Notes: generated by a model not told the origin, from the sequence alone. Counted from the stretch's first letter, positions 10,162-23,212 are shown. The stretch is DNA of 64,000 bases from Phellopilus nigrolimitatus (GCA_021029095.1 JAJOHG010000001.1:806001-870000); one strand, 5' to 3'. Numbers and translations are program-made.

Positions 10162-13100
10162 GGTTTTCGAGGTTTTATGAAAGCAATTCGGATGGGTTCT
10201 GTGGGTTCGCAGAGATAACAAGATGACAGATCACAAGGTTCTTCAATCGATTTCGTCGAACGGCAAGTATGAGTCGTAAATAGGTATAAGTGAAGTACAC
10301 CCGGTGTACAGAGAAACAGTTACGGAAAGCACCAAGCGTCCTGTAAGGAGAACAGGGACCAACTTGCCGACGACGACAGAGATAGGTGGTGGAGGAGAGC
10401 GAAGGCTGCTTCGCCCCTATCCGTGATAGCCAGCGCGTACCAATAGACTAGAGTGTTCTCGCCAAATGAGGTCATGAGACCATGCGATTTGCATTGGTGG
10501 GCGCCTAGCCCTTTTAGGATGCAATAAGCGTTCTGTAAGCGCCCGTATCGTTTTAAGCTTTGCCACTCTTCATCACCGCCGCTCAAACGTCTCAAACCCA
10601 TAAGTATGTACTTGCACTCAAGCTCAGGGATCGTTGATAATAAATGATCTTGGGAACAGTATCAACGAGACAAAGACACAGCAGGGATTTGTTTTCTTCC
10701 GGGTCACGGCTGCTTTCATTTCAGCGCAATCTTAGGTCAAGAACTTCTCAGGCAGTCCATATTCCCCTCTAGTGCAGAAGGAAATGCAATTGCTCTCAGG
10801 ACTTTTCGTTCCCAATCGGGCCGTCGGGAAGGTGGCCTGGAAGTTATCCGGTGACTGTCTGCGAACCGGCGAGTGACTCAGGTCTTTCAACGAAATTTGC
10901 ATCATGAGTTGCGCAATTTTACTGTCCACACGTTTTGTGGCTAGAGACTCTCCGGGATGAGCCAAGGTTTGTGCTCACTTCACAATTTCACAGACAAGTC
11001 GGCTGGTACCTCGAATCACTGTCCGAGTTCTTATCCTAAAGGAACATCGTGTCCACCTGCACATACAATCAAAGTCCCATCATTTCCGAGCTTCTAGCCA
11101 GCGAAGGGCCTTTTCATAGAATCCGAGGGATCCTCTCTCTCCATCGGCTTGGCTCAGCTTGCTAGCAACGACTATTCATTGTTGGTTGCTTTATTTCTCT
11201 GCTCTCGCGCATGCAATGAAATACAATGCCTCGTCAATCGCGAGATTGAAGTGAAGTCATTTTTGGCTGACTTGATGTGCGTGGTCCTATGTCGGTATCA
11301 AATCAAAACAACTTTCGTGGACACATGGCCTCGCCCACCTATTTAGGACCAGAGTCATGATCACCAGGTCGTGCACGGGACTCGAGAAAAGGGCGAAGAA
11401 ACAATCGTGCCGGAACAAAGCTTCGCGGAGGGCTCCGAGCTCGCGTTCCTGTCACTTTACTCTCTTCTCCTACTTTCGCGGAGAAACCCCCTCCAGATTC
11501 CAGGCCTTCGCTCATGTACGCCGCTTCGCCCAATCGACGAGACAGTAATGAAGCGCTTTACTCCCCACTTCATCAAATAGCTCTACCCATCTGACTCGGA
11601 TCTTGGATTCTGCAGCCACGCAAGATCGACAAGAAAGAAGAAATTTCATTGACTTGTAGCTTTCTTGTGTTCTCGATGAAATTCGTCACAATTGCTCATA
11701 GAGTTTGCCTCGTTTTCGCTCGAAAGCCAATGTTCTGGACTGTATCGAGCGGTATGAGTTGCGTGCTGCGGTCAGTCTTGAATCTTCAGCCAATACTCGC
11801 CGTTTTAGAATCTCCGACGACTTTCCTCTCCTCCCAACTAGAGCTTTAACTGATGGTAATTGATCACTGGGATGTGCGTTTGGCGGGTGTGAGTGCGTTT
11901 TCTTCATATCCCGTCCGAAGAGGAGGTAAGTGAAGAACGATAGCATGAAGCAAGTCTCTGACTACTTTTGAGTACTCGAGCTTGTCTAGGAACTCAAAAT
12001 TCGCGATATCTGAAGAATGAACACCCCATTCGTTCATTTGTCGTTGGCTCCACTCTGTCAGTTTCATATCCTATGACCACTGTGTGGTTCTGTGAACTGA
12101 AGTATACTTGCGGCTCTACCATTTTCCTCGCTATCAAAATAGTTGGCTCTCAAGTGTGACCTTCAGCAGTCTACGAAGTCACCGATAAGCGTCTGGACAC
12201 TCGTCGCCCTCTTCTTTCCCTCTCTTTCGTTCTTTTTTCGTCCGGACGCTTCTTTCAGGCTTTTTATCAAGTCGACAAATTTGACTCCACTCGCCGGAAG
12301 AGGACACTTAGGTTGTGTTAACGTCAACGGCGTCGGATGGACTGCCCGAACTGCCGACAACTCTTTCTCCTAATTAATTTCTTTAGAATTGAACTGCTTA
12401 AAGGGCGCGTCTACTTCAAAGCCGCGTATAATGACCTGTTTCAGCCCGCAACAGGAGCAACAAAGTCCTATTGAAACTCTTTACTGCTATCTGGCTCCAC
12501 CATTGTCGTGATTCTATACCACACTTTCGCTCATCAGGCCAGAGAATGTACTGGAATAGGCGGGCTTGGACTGCCCGGAGACAGCACCTGACCCGATCTT
12601 CGGAAACCAATATTTGCCTTCTGAGCGGCGTTCTTGCTTATGCTGACTTTTCAGCTTCGCTTTTCTTCGATCTCGTCGGGACTTTGACTCGAACTCTGAT
12701 TGAAGGACTTACTGATGTGCCGGGCGGCATGCCTTCGTTCAATCTTCCTCGTCTGATCATACGAGCTTCTGTCGTCTTACTCTAATTGAGTAAGCTCGGG
12801 CTATCGACCGACTCTATTTCTCTGCCTTTGATCAAGGTGTTTTGGTTTTGCTGAAGTTTTATACCTGCACACTTATCATCTAGTTTCTCGACAGGATTTA
12901 ACATTAAACTTCCCGAGTTACTGAGCGAATTGAACGTATCCCTTGCCGCTCTTATTGATAACGCTACAAGACATTTAAGGATGAAAGATACAATGATTTC
13001 TTGCTTGCAGTCCTAATACGTCGAACAGACTATTCTAACATGTGTTACAGATAAGACCACCTAGAAACATGTTTTGGTTGATGCCTATTTCTACCCGCGC

Positions 13101-13975
13101 GGCCGAAGGCAAAATGCCTGTATCGGTCCGCTCCAATATCTGCGAGATCACGGTATTCCAGCTCCACTAAACCTAACCTTTGGATCCGAATTTCCAGTTC
13201 GGCATCGGGACTCGAGAAGTCGAGACACGGTTCGTTGTGCGCCTGACTTCTGTCAGAACATTCCTGCCAGGACGGTAGGCCGATCTGCGCAGCAGGTATT
13301 TCTGCAGTCATTTCACCTGGTCTTTCCTGGCTGTCGTCGCATGCATGTGGGTATCGTCAGAAGTCGTTCGATCGCATCGTCATGTAGCAGTCGCATCCGT
13401 TAACATTGATGGATGGAAGGAGACAAAGGGAGAGGCTTGATAGTACAACGCCGCCCGGTCCAAGTAAAGAGATGAAGGAATGAAGGGGATGTCGCGGAGG
13501 CGCATCGTATGCGCGAAGGCAAGCGTACAGGAACATATTCACAAATCAGTCGATGTTTTGCTTTGGGAGGGAAGACCAGTCATTACGAGAAGCAGGCACG
13601 ATTTTTGAGAGCCGTCGGAGTCAACACACGCTTCCGCGAGGCAGAAGACAAATCTGGACAACACCCTTCGATCTTTAGCTTGGGGCCGCCAGCCTGCAGC
13701 ATCAAGCTGCGGGATCCGAGCGGAATACAGAACGTTTAGCAAAAGGGAAGAAGAACGTCTGCAGCGCCCCGGCGGTGAACGTCTTGTCTCTTGACCTGAT
13801 CGACCTGATCGACATGCTATATCCCATCACCTGACTCGTCCGGAAGCGACAACGTTGTTACGGGAACGCGGGGAAAAAAAAGAAAAGGCGAGGAAGAAGT
13901 ACAAAAAACACATGTTCGTTGACATGAAAACGCATAAATATCGCTCGATGACGAAACTTGGTAAGATTCTCGACG
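10162..13975. other. gene-poor 3.8-kb region
   Basis: The longest stretch here without a recognisable gene. Only short frames (60-105 codons) with no family motif occur on either strand. No terminal repeats, reverse-transcriptase or transposase motif can be read. It separates the membrane-protein gene from bHLH paralogue 2 and could hold decayed sequence, a non-coding RNA or regulatory DNA. Confidence 0.4.
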
Positions 13976-15159
13976 CTAAAAGCCGCCTTCGGAACCGCTA
14001 GAGTCCTCACGAGGAGGTTCGCTCGTAACAGGAATGAGACTATGTGAAGGTGGGTGGGACTGCTGAGCCCCTTCAGGCGGTGGCGACAGAGGACGATCCA
14101 TGGCGTGAATCATTGGTTGGTTCGTTAAATTCGACCCAGCTTCAGGGGTGCTGCTGACACTAAGCGAGATCTTCTCATTAAGAGAACGCAATCTCTGCAC
14201 TTCACTTTCAAGCGCCGCGAGACGCGTTTGCATCTGACGCGTCGACTTGTCGAGCTGGACTATATAGTTCGTCGCTAGCCACAGAAACACGATAACTGAG
14301 TATAAATGTCTATCACAATACGATCAAATCGGACTAACCACGCTCCAGCAGAGATACCTTGCTGCTTTTTTGGTTGGAAACCGGAAGGACGTCCTTCAGT
14401 CGCGCATATCCATCCCGGAGCTCGTCCCTGCGTCTCTGCTCAGCCTCGATGCGTTGCTTCCTAGTAGCCTCTTTCCTGGTGTGAGCAATCTCTTGCACAA
14501 CGGACATCATAGTGTTATGATCTTCTTCGTCGGAGTCGATTGAACGTCCGCGACCTCGACGTCCTGAAGAGCTAGAAGGAGACGGCGTCGGATTGTAACG
14601 GAGAGGGTTCCTATGGACAAGACTATTTCCGCGAGAAGACGAAGGGGACGTGGTACCGCTAGAGTTCCTCGAGTGGTAAATGCCGTCTGCCGAAGTATCC
14701 GAGCCAGAAATCGGAGGCGACAAAGGGTCGTAGCCCGGCGATTGAGGGGGAGGGGGTGAGGACGAGTTGAGCGGGAGATTTAGGTTGGGGGGAGAAGAAG
14801 AAGGTGGATAAACAGGGTTAGGGTACTGGTGATTGGGCATGATACTGAGGGAGCGAAACTGGAGAGCCTGCTGGTACTCGCCCGCCGACATTTGCCCTGC
14901 AGAGGATTGTGAGTTGAGGAAGGGCAGGAGGTAGACATGAGGATATGGAGAACCCACGAGGCTGGTGTGCGTTGGGCACGACTTCGTAATTAGGCATCTG
15001 GTGGGTGAAAGGCATTGTATATGCAGGATCTGTCGGTTCTGAGGGATAAAAAGCGTATTGCGCTTGAGCGAGGGCAGGGTCGTGTTGCATATCGATGTGT
15101 TCTTGTGGGTGCGGATGCTGCTGCTGCTGCTGCTGATGGTGGTGGTGGTGATGGTCCAT
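13976..15159 (-). CDS. bHLH transcription factor, paralogue 2
   Basis: Nuclear regulator closely related to the gene at 6578-7691. It begins with Met-Asp, a run of six His and then a Gln run, followed by a Ser/Pro-rich region (PPPPQSPGYDPLSPP) and an acidic stretch (SIDSDEEDHN). The bHLH domain has basic region RKQRIEAEQRRRDELRDGY, helix 1 ARLKDVLPV, loop SNQKSSK, and SLLER joined across an intron to ATNYIVQLDKS. A coiled coil follows (MQTRLAALESEVQRLRSLNE), then a Ser/Pro tail ending GSEGGF. Intron position and phase inside helix 2 are the same as in paralogue 1. An intron (near 14905-14955) joins NAHQP to RQMSAGEY. Basic position 5 is again Arg. Confidence 0.85.
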
Positions 15160-15601
15160 CGTCTAGAAAATCGAGCGATAATGAGAAGTTGTGCAATGCG
15201 CTGTATGGGCCGCTGGTCGTCGCCGTCGTAGTTGTCGTCGAAGTCGTCGGGCGTCGTATAGCGTAAAGGGAAAGAAAAGGAAGAACGAGAAGGGGAGAAA
15301 GAAAGAGGCGACGATGGAGGATGGGGTGCAATCGCTCAACACGAGGCACTCGTCCAGCTCGTGCCAGATGGAAGAGCTTTGAGCCCTGGCACTCTTCAAG
15401 TTTGTTTGTCAAATACGGATGTCACAGTCACTATTACGTAATGCGACGTCACAGTCCACTCTTCAAATATTGAAATTCATCCTCTTCTCCATCATAAATC
15501 AGTACACCAGTAAATACACTCTTGACAGCTGTTCAATCTATTCCCTCAACTTTGTGTCCCCAGCGCCGACTGCGGAGTTCCGCCCAAGCACGAGGCCAGT
15601 T

Positions 15602-18600
15602 TTAATAGCCTGAGTATTCGTCCATGCGCCTGCGCCCACCTTCGTATCCATCATCCTGGTTTTCAAGGTTCAAACGCTCAGCACCAAATGTCTCTTCGTT
15701 GTCATACTCTCCTTCGCCAGTAGCTCTCGCCACTGAGCTCATCTCGGCTACCGGAATTGTCCTCAAAACGCGGTGGGTACCGGTTATATCCGCTATCATC
15801 TTCTCGAGAAAGCGGGGGTACACGATCGACTTCACCGCCTCTTGCGTAGACTCTTTCACCGCTCCAAGGCCACCGCGACGCTCATAATAGCCTCCTGGTT
15901 GTTCGTACGTTGGCTGATATCCGCCGTAGACTGGACCACTTTCAGGCTGCTGGTATAATTCCTCCTGTTCTTGTTGGTGTTGTCTATGATGTCCGCGTCT
16001 TTCATTCCCACCAACTTCATAGTCGCCCGTAAGAATCCTCAGAGTTTTCGTAGGTCGGTATCTCTGGATCCTGTCGGTAACCTGAGTTGTAGGATTCAGA
16101 CTCACGCCCAAAGCCACCATCTCGACGGCCGGAAGACGCGGGCTCATACTTATCGTAGCGTTCACGGCCGCCATAGTCTAGCATCAGACAATAATATGTA
16201 TTACTTTATACGTCTTGCAAATAACGTGAACTCACCGCCTTCAAAGCCCTGGTGTTCGTAAGAACCCTCATTTCGGCGAGGGTAGCTATGATCTCCTCCC
16301 GCATAGCCTTGGTTTCATATCCTGATAGAAACTGAGATTCAGCATAGGGATCGCTTAAAAGATACTGAAAGGGCAGAACCGGAAGCTTACGCTTACTTTT
16401 ACCTTCTTGAAAAGTTCCACGAGAGTCCTGGGACTGGCTGTAGGATTCACTTTCGTTGCGACGAGAATAAGGGTTCGACGAGTATTGTGATTCTTCCTGC
16501 CGGCTACCATAAGACTCCTCGGACTGACTGTAGGAGTTGCCTTCGTCGCGACGAGAGTAAGTAGTCCGATGAATATTGCGATTCACCCTGTCTTCCCTCA
16601 TAGCCTGTTATGATTTACGTGAATAAAAATCCGTATGAGGAGAAGAGAAATCATGCCTTCGCCTTTGAACCCGCTATAGGTTTGCTTCGATCCGTACGCG
16701 TTATTCTGCATCTTTGCCGTCTCGTCTTGAGTATAGGAGGCACCGGATCCATCGAGAGCATGATCCCCGGAACCGATACGCTTGTTCTTTCCATTACGGA
16801 CGCTCTCCTATTGTGTAAGAGCGTCAATACCTCTTAAAAGGGTTTTAAGGACAATCAGACCTTGGTTAATGCTTCGATGGTCTGACGACGTTCGTCTTCG
16901 CCCAGTCCACCGATCCAGCGTTGCATCTGATCCATCATGGAGTTCTGGATCTGTGAGTCACCTGTTGCATAATACGGATGATGGAAGGCCTCAAGTATCT
17001 ACATAGAACATGCATATGGAGAAAAAAATAAGAAACCAAATATAAGCACTAGAACTCTTTTGGGTTGACATACCTTGTCAATAACTCTGTTGGAATTTCC
17101 GTCGTTGAACCAAGCCTGAGATGGTCGAGGTCAACTGACATATTTCCTTGTACATTGTCGAAACCGCTTACCTCCACAATAAGGTTGACGGAGTATTCAA
17201 CAACTTTCTGCGCAATCTTACCCGCAGGCTCATTAAGGATTAGTCCGAAGTGATCCTTGCTGACAAGTGAATGCGAAGGATCGGATGCATTGGGATCGTT
17301 GAACACCTGCCGTTAGAATTTAATGCACATTCTAATCAATTTACGATTCAAGTGAAGTTAAATTACCGCATACTGATCATCGGAGTCGATGACCGCCTTG
17401 CTTCCTTCACCAAGCACGCCCGTAGCTTGTTGCAAAACAGGCTGTAAAGAGAAGTCATAGTTAGACGCAGTGCGGAAATTCGTAGTAATCCGAGATCCAC
17501 TCACCGTTAGCCACGGCGCAAGAACAGTGTAAATATCTTGAAATCATAGCATTAGCAAAACGTCTATGATCATGAGTGTCAATTCATACGAACAGGCATT
17601 CAGTGCGTTCGTCAGCTGGTCGATCAGGTCATCGAGGCCAGGAATCATCTCGATTTTCTCGACAATGTCTCGATAGACTTGGTCGCGCCACTTTAGAATA
17701 GAGAAAAGCTGCTCTTGCACTTCTTTTGGGGCATATTTATCAGGATTAAAATCGTATGCCTTCTTTTCGATGTTCTCCGCCTCTTCCACTTTGTCGGACC
17801 CGCCGCCGATGGGCAACTTGCTAAGGATTGTCTTTAAGCCTTCCATCGACGAGTTACCGTCAGATGACTAAGAAATAAGTATACGTCGACAACTGAAAAG
17901 ATTTGCACACACCTGTTTCATCTTGTCGTAGAGGTCTGTGACGCTTGCCTCGCTTATGTGGCTAAAACGACGTTAGCATGCTTAGATAGACACGATTCAA
18001 GAGGACCTCACTCCGTGGCCTCTCCCATCAGAGAGTGAATGAAATCTGCACTTCCGAATGTGCCAGTAACAAGAGGGGGAGCACGTCCGTTGGGTGTCTT
18101 GATAGTCACTTCATATGAAGGTTCAGATACAGGTGTAAATTTTAGGCCATGCGATTTACCATTATCGCCCACATGGCAGAACACTCCTTCGTATCCCATC
18201 TTTCTCAACGCGATCTCACACCAATTGCTGTGAGCTAGTAGATCTTCTAATGTATGAAGACCTGTTCCTAAAAGACGGTAAGCTTCCCAGAGATCATCGC
18301 CCTCATGTCCTTGAGCACGTCGGCCGTGCTCGATGCACTTCTCAAAAGTACGGCGAATATGGGCAGTCGATGTGTCCCATCCCTTGTTTTCTGTAGCCAT
18401 ATAATTCTGTTTGAAACGTTAAGCAACAGACCGTATGATTGATGGAAAGACATGCATTTACCTTCATTCCAGTTCTCTGGTCTATTTCGAGCTCGCGAGG
18501 ATCGACAGGAGGCCTGAGTCTTGGATGGAACTTGCGAGCGTCGCCCTCTTTCTCAGAGTAACCCCTGTCCAAATTGTGAGTATTATGACTCCTCCCGTGC

Positions 18601-19433
18601 TTATAGAAAAGCGAACTTGGGATTATCTATGTGTTCCTATAAAGAGCAATCAACTAAGAATCCTAATGGGAAAATTTATTGCCGACGAGCTCACGACAGG
18701 CAGGTAAACTGCGAGCCTATCGGCAGTCACTTCGAACTCTTCGGTGGCGAAACCAAATGTCTGCGCACGGCTTAGTCCAGAATTGTTAGATGTCAGTGCG
18801 ATGTAAATCTACAGACCATGAAACCTAGGATAGAGACGATCATGACAATCGTATCAGCCGATAACTTGCTTAAACCTGCAATATCCATGGCCTATCCATG
18901 GATATTTATGAGCTTGTGATTTTATCTTATTTTTTGATGAAGAGGTTGCATACCTGAGAATAGTCTCGGAGCCAGTTCCCCTGCAGATCTCATTAATATT
19001 GGCCCCTTCTGTGCCCCAGCTATACAGCTATTTAATTGAAACCTCACAAAATAGACGCGCTTGATGTCCATTCTACCGAACTTCTTGCCCCCCTTCGCAT
19101 TGGACAGCACTGATGAGGCGAACCCAAGAAGGCCGCCACCAGCGGCAGTCCCAGCAGTCTTCGCGAGCGTCTCAAGGATATTTTCAATATCGCCATGCCT
19201 GAATGCCTTATCTGTCGAATGTGTTCCACATATCAATAGCTCGCATATTAACTTCCAACACTTGCGCATGCGTGTGCAAGCACGTCCGTACCGTTGAGAT
19301 AGCTGAAATCGGGTATATCGCCTGCGCCAAACGCCGCCACCTCCGTCGGGACGAGGATGACGAGCACGGTACAGACGATCAAAACTGTGGCCAGTGTATA
19401 CATGGTGATGGTGGTTGTCAGGAAGAGTACCAA
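15602..19433 (-). CDS. Het-C domain protein (heterokaryon incompatibility C family)
   Basis: Secreted or surface-exposed family first known from heterokaryon incompatibility in Neurospora. A hydrophobic N-terminal signal (TLATVLIVCTVLVILVP) is cleaved before AFGAGDIPDF, the usual Het-C start. Family blocks follow over many exons: KAFRHGDIENILE, MDIKRVYF joined to GNWLRDYSQ, AMDIAGLSKL, GFATEEFEVT, EHIDNPKGY, DPRELEIDQRTGMKNYMA, LHTLEDLLAHSNW, VFCHVGDNGKSH, and EAFHHPYYATGDSQIQ. The C-terminal part (about 15602-16830) is low-complexity, rich in Ser, Tyr, Arg and Gly (SYSQSEESYGSRQEE); exon joins there are uncertain. The first ATG is at 19433, a second at 19403. The conserved part has no frame break. 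Whether it acts in self-recognition in this fungus cannot be told. Confidence 0.85.
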
Positions 19434-19672
19434 AGGCTTTAGTATAAAATCAGATTACACCGATGCCAAGAGCCAAGACCACACCAAACAGCATGACGAA
19501 ACGACGGATCAGCTTGACTAATGCTTCTTTACAAGCACGGTGCAACGATAGAGAACATATGCATAAAGTCGACGCCGGAACAAAGTGCATTCGAGCCTCG
19601 CGGCAGGTCCCGTAAGTGAAGCTTGTGTGATTATAGTCTAAAAAGCAAGTAAGAAGCAAGTAAATTATTATG

Positions 19673-21023
19673 CTACATCATCATGTCAAGCGGTACTTGT
19701 GTTCGCAACTTCACTAGATCCACCATAGATGCGTTGACTGGCAGCGCAGAGTCATACCGACCGCCCAAGGCCAAAAGATGGCCATTTAGAAAATCAATCT
19801 CCGTCATCCTATTTCCCTTCTTTACATCCGCGAGCATCGACGAAATGTTTTCCGCCGTGACTTTCGCGACGCGCTGGCTCTCATTCATGAGGTTTTCCGC
19901 ATTCAACTCGGGCGGAATGTAAACTTGTTTAGGATCCACCCCGGGACCCGCACTTGCTATAGCCTCCTTTTTGAATATATCCGCCGCCTCTCTACATATT
20001 CGGGAAGCCAAGCGCTGCGCGGCAGGATTGTCATACAAATCACCATTGCGACAACCAATGAGGGTGGTAAGCGGATTGATGACACAGTTAACCACAAGTT
20101 TCTGACGAAGGATAACCTGAATGTTCGAGAACGAGTCCCACTGTCGGGTGCAAGGCCGATAACCCCTGTAACACCGCAATCGTGTTCCGCAATGAGCGAT
20201 ATCGTTCCTGCTCGGGATCGTTGTGCGGATTCGCGATGTCGTTAATATCGAGTCGTCGTTTGCTGTACTCGCGTTTAAGCCCTTTTTCGTAGTCCCGCCT
20301 GCCATCCGGCACAATTCCGAAGCGTAATCTGCCCACTCCAGCGTGCACCACATGAAAAGGCGCTTGTTTGAGAAATGCTCCGTGAGTGTTGGAGACGAGA
20401 ACAAAATGCGGACGTTCATCCTCTTTGGCAAAAATTGTTTGCAGGAGTTGCTCGTGCACGGAGAGATTTCCATTTTGTAGCAGGACAATTGTACTCTCCG
20501 GAGACAATCTGTGTGCGACCTGTCGGATCGCATAGAGAGTCGATTGTGCCTTGCAAGCGACGATGAGGGAGTCGATATGGTCCGCGTCCGGTTTTCGCTT
20601 GTCCTTCTGCAGTTCAATTGCTTTTCGCAACTCGTGCGACGGCAAAACGTGTCTATCCTGTCCCATGGACACGACATTGCTCTGCTCGGCCTCTCGCACG
20701 CTTCTCCGCTCCTGTTTAAGCTTGAGGACAGAAGAAACCGTTGACTCTGTCTCGAAATTCGAGGTGGAAGAGACGACACCCTGGTATTCGATGTGGAGGG
20801 GAGATTCGTGCAGGCGGGTGGCGAGGGACGGCGTTTTGAACATGAGGGTAATAGCATGTCGGGGGGAGAGGTTGCGACGGAGGTGGAAAGCGACGAGTTG
20901 GCCGACGGGGCCCAAACCCAAGACATGAAGGCGCATGTCACTGTCAGATCTGCCGACGGTTGCATGGACATGAACACCTGTGTTTGAAAGCCATTCGTGA
21001 TAATTCTTTGCCATTTGCTTCAT
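19673..21023 (-). CDS. 2-dehydropantoate 2-reductase-like (ketopantoate reductase), one frame break
   Basis: Reduces ketopantoate to pantoate with NADPH on the way to coenzyme A. The N-terminal Rossmann motif is MRLHVLGLGPVGQLVAFHL (GxGxxG); a second-half helix bundle contains the lysine motif RQKLVVNCVINPLTTLIGC and NGDLYDNPAAQRL. The start is ATG 21023, or 20936 at MRLHV. The two halves are in different frames: the first continues to LQGLSALHPT, the second starts WDSFSNIQV, so one base is in excess near 20138-20144. A GT-AG intron that would bridge them would be only 34 nt, too short to be likely. Several eukaryotic members of this family act on unknown substrates, so pantothenate synthesis is an inference. 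Confidence 0.75.
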
Positions 21024-21421
21024 TTTCTACTTACAATAGTACTCCCCAAAAAGAAGGGATGCTGTAGTGGGTGACCCTTATATCATCACAATTTCGTGGA
21101 AGGCTTGATGGCAGGCGTTTAGTTGCAACGGTTTTGCGGAGGAAGACTGGAGACTAGAGCACTCTACACGTAGAAATAAATTTCGAGCGCGACTTAAGCA
21201 CGTGATTGTGAGACTCTCGTCTTTTTATGGCTCGTCTATGATAGGCTCGCTTCTGGCGAGCCGTCAGGTGGTGGAAGCACCACGGATCGTACCGGACGGA
21301 GAAAACATCGTACTGCTGACCGCCCTCCATGACTTAGAAAAACATTTTAAAAATTATACATATTTTTGTGTGCTCAGCGGGATCTGTTTTGCCTTCCCGG
21401 CCCGGGTAACCCGCCCTTACT

Positions 21422-21427
21422 TATATA
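21422..21427 (+). promoter_or_regulatory. TATA-like box, xylose reductase gene
   Basis: TATATA lies 83 bp before the xylose reductase ATG at 21510, a reasonable distance for a fungal core promoter. Confidence 0.4.
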
Positions 21428-21509
21428 CCGTTTTGGCCCCGACTATGATGCGTTATCTGATTCTCTCTCAAGCCACTACCATCTCGCTCACAACCAGCCA
21501 ATATCCAAC

Positions 21510-23028
21510 ATGTCCGCCGTTGTCCTCAAGAGAACTGGCCAGAAAGTGCGTCACAAACAATACGCGCTAGCTTCTTCGGTTGTGACTAACGAAGTAATAC
21601 AGATGCCTCTCGTAGGGTGTGTCAGCTGCTTTATTTCAGCGCATATAGTCTGATTGACGCGATGTACGAACAAAGTTTCGGCCTCTGGAAGGTGATTTAT
21701 TGTTTACACTCATGTTCGCCGCTGCCGATCTGAAAGTTTCTCTTTCAGGTTCCCAGGCCTTCTTGTGCAGACGTGAGTTGTTGAACGTCTCGTTCCTTTT
21801 CCACCATCTCACAGATCATGCATTTAGACCGTGTACAACGCCATTAAGGCCGGTTACCGCCTCTTCGACGGCGCTGGTGATTACGGCAATGAAAAGGAAG
21901 CCGGCGAGGGTGTTGCGAGAGCGATCAAGGATGGTCTCGTGAAGCGTCAGGATCTCTGTGAGTGCGCCTAGTAAAATACTTGTTCTTGATTATGACTGTT
22001 CCGTTGTTAGTTATCACTTCCAAGGTATACTTGTCTGCTGTAACGTTTTCGGCAGGAAGGAGATGCTTACGAGTTACCGTGGTTGCAGCTCTGGAACACT
22101 TTCCATGCCCATGATCACGCGAAAGCTCTAGCCAAGCACCAGCTGGAACTGTGGGGCATCGATTACTTTGATCTTTTCTTAGTGCACTTCCCTATCGCTT
22201 TAGCGTACGTTGATCCTAGCCACCGCTACCCTCCTGAATGGTGGGGTGACGACAAGAAAGTCCATCTTCGTGCGTGGTTTTATGTTATTGCAGTCCTGCT
22301 GATATCAATGATCGCTTCAGAGAACACCCCGTTTCAGGAGACATGGGGCGCGATGGAGGAACTTGTTGACGAGGGCTTAGCGAAAAACATTGGTATCAGG
22401 TTAGACAACAGCAGGCTTGGTTAATTAAAGGATAAAAACTAAACCCTACTTTCAGCAACTGCCAGGGTTCTATCATCCTCGATATTCTTCGCTACGCTCG
22501 CATTGAGCCGCAGGTGCTTCAGATTGAACTCCACCCTTATTTGACTCAGGAGGCTCTTGTCAAGCTTGCCAAAACCCTCGGTATCGCTATCACCGCATAT
22601 TCGTCTTTCGGCCCGCAGAGCTACGTCGAGCTCGGTGTCGACAAAGGCGTCAAGGGACTCTTGGAGCGCGACGATGTATCTTCGATTGCCAAGACTCACG
22701 AGAGGAGTGAGTCATCTCAAAGATAACTTACTTATATTGAAGCAAACATCTAACGCCTCTTTCCGCAGCTCCTGCGCAAGTTCTACTCCGCTGGGCGACG
22801 CAGCAGGGTGTCGCAGTCATCCCGAAGAGCAACGACGAGAAGCGTGTGGTCGCCAATCTTAATTGCGACAACTTCAACCTCACTGAAACCGAGCTGAAGC
22901 AGTTGAGCTCACTGAATATCAACCTTCGTGTGAGTGAAATATTCGTGAATCTGCGGCTGGTATTGACAGCTTCAATCCAGCTCAACGATCCTGCTGAGAT
23001 TGACCCCCGTCTGGGTATCTTCGCGTAA
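21510..23028 (+). CDS. XYL1: NAD(P)H-dependent D-xylose reductase (aldo-keto reductase)
   Basis: Reduces xylose to xylitol in the cytosol, the first step of pentose use. The exons join to [22 protein letters not shown], then [22 protein letters not shown]. The catalytic tetrad is visible: Asp and Tyr in FDGAGDYGN, Lys in ITSKLWN, His in LFLVHFP. The cofactor-binding end has VAVIPKSNN and the C-terminus has INLR followed by LNDPAEIDP, matching the LRFNDP signature of xylose reductases. The last residues are GIFA, stop at 23028. About nine exons, some as short as 16-24 nt (for example MPLVG and FGLWK pieces). A TATA-like box lies upstream. Other aldo-keto reductases of the same branch (glycerol or galacturonate reductases) are possible alternatives. 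Confidence 0.85.
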
Positions 23029-23212
23029 GAGTAAAATGGGACGTGCTGAGATATTCAGTGTAAATAAAGAAAATAAAATGTAGCTTTTAGCATGTGTGTA
23101 CGCAACCTGCGCGATTGAAATGGAGACTGTTTGTCAAGTCAGAATAGAGGCTGCGCCGATCTTACTCGCGTATCCGCAGTGATGTAACGTGATCGGAGCT
23201 TGAATTGATTCG

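Noticed and set aside
12140..12790. Possible transposon relic in the gene-free region
   Set aside because: No terminal repeats, catalytic motifs or second copy can be seen in the window.
15118..15159. Six-His run after the start codon, like an expression tag
   Set aside because: It is followed by a Gln run and a natural bHLH gene with introns and a paralogue, so it is a low-complexity codon repeat and not vector sequence.
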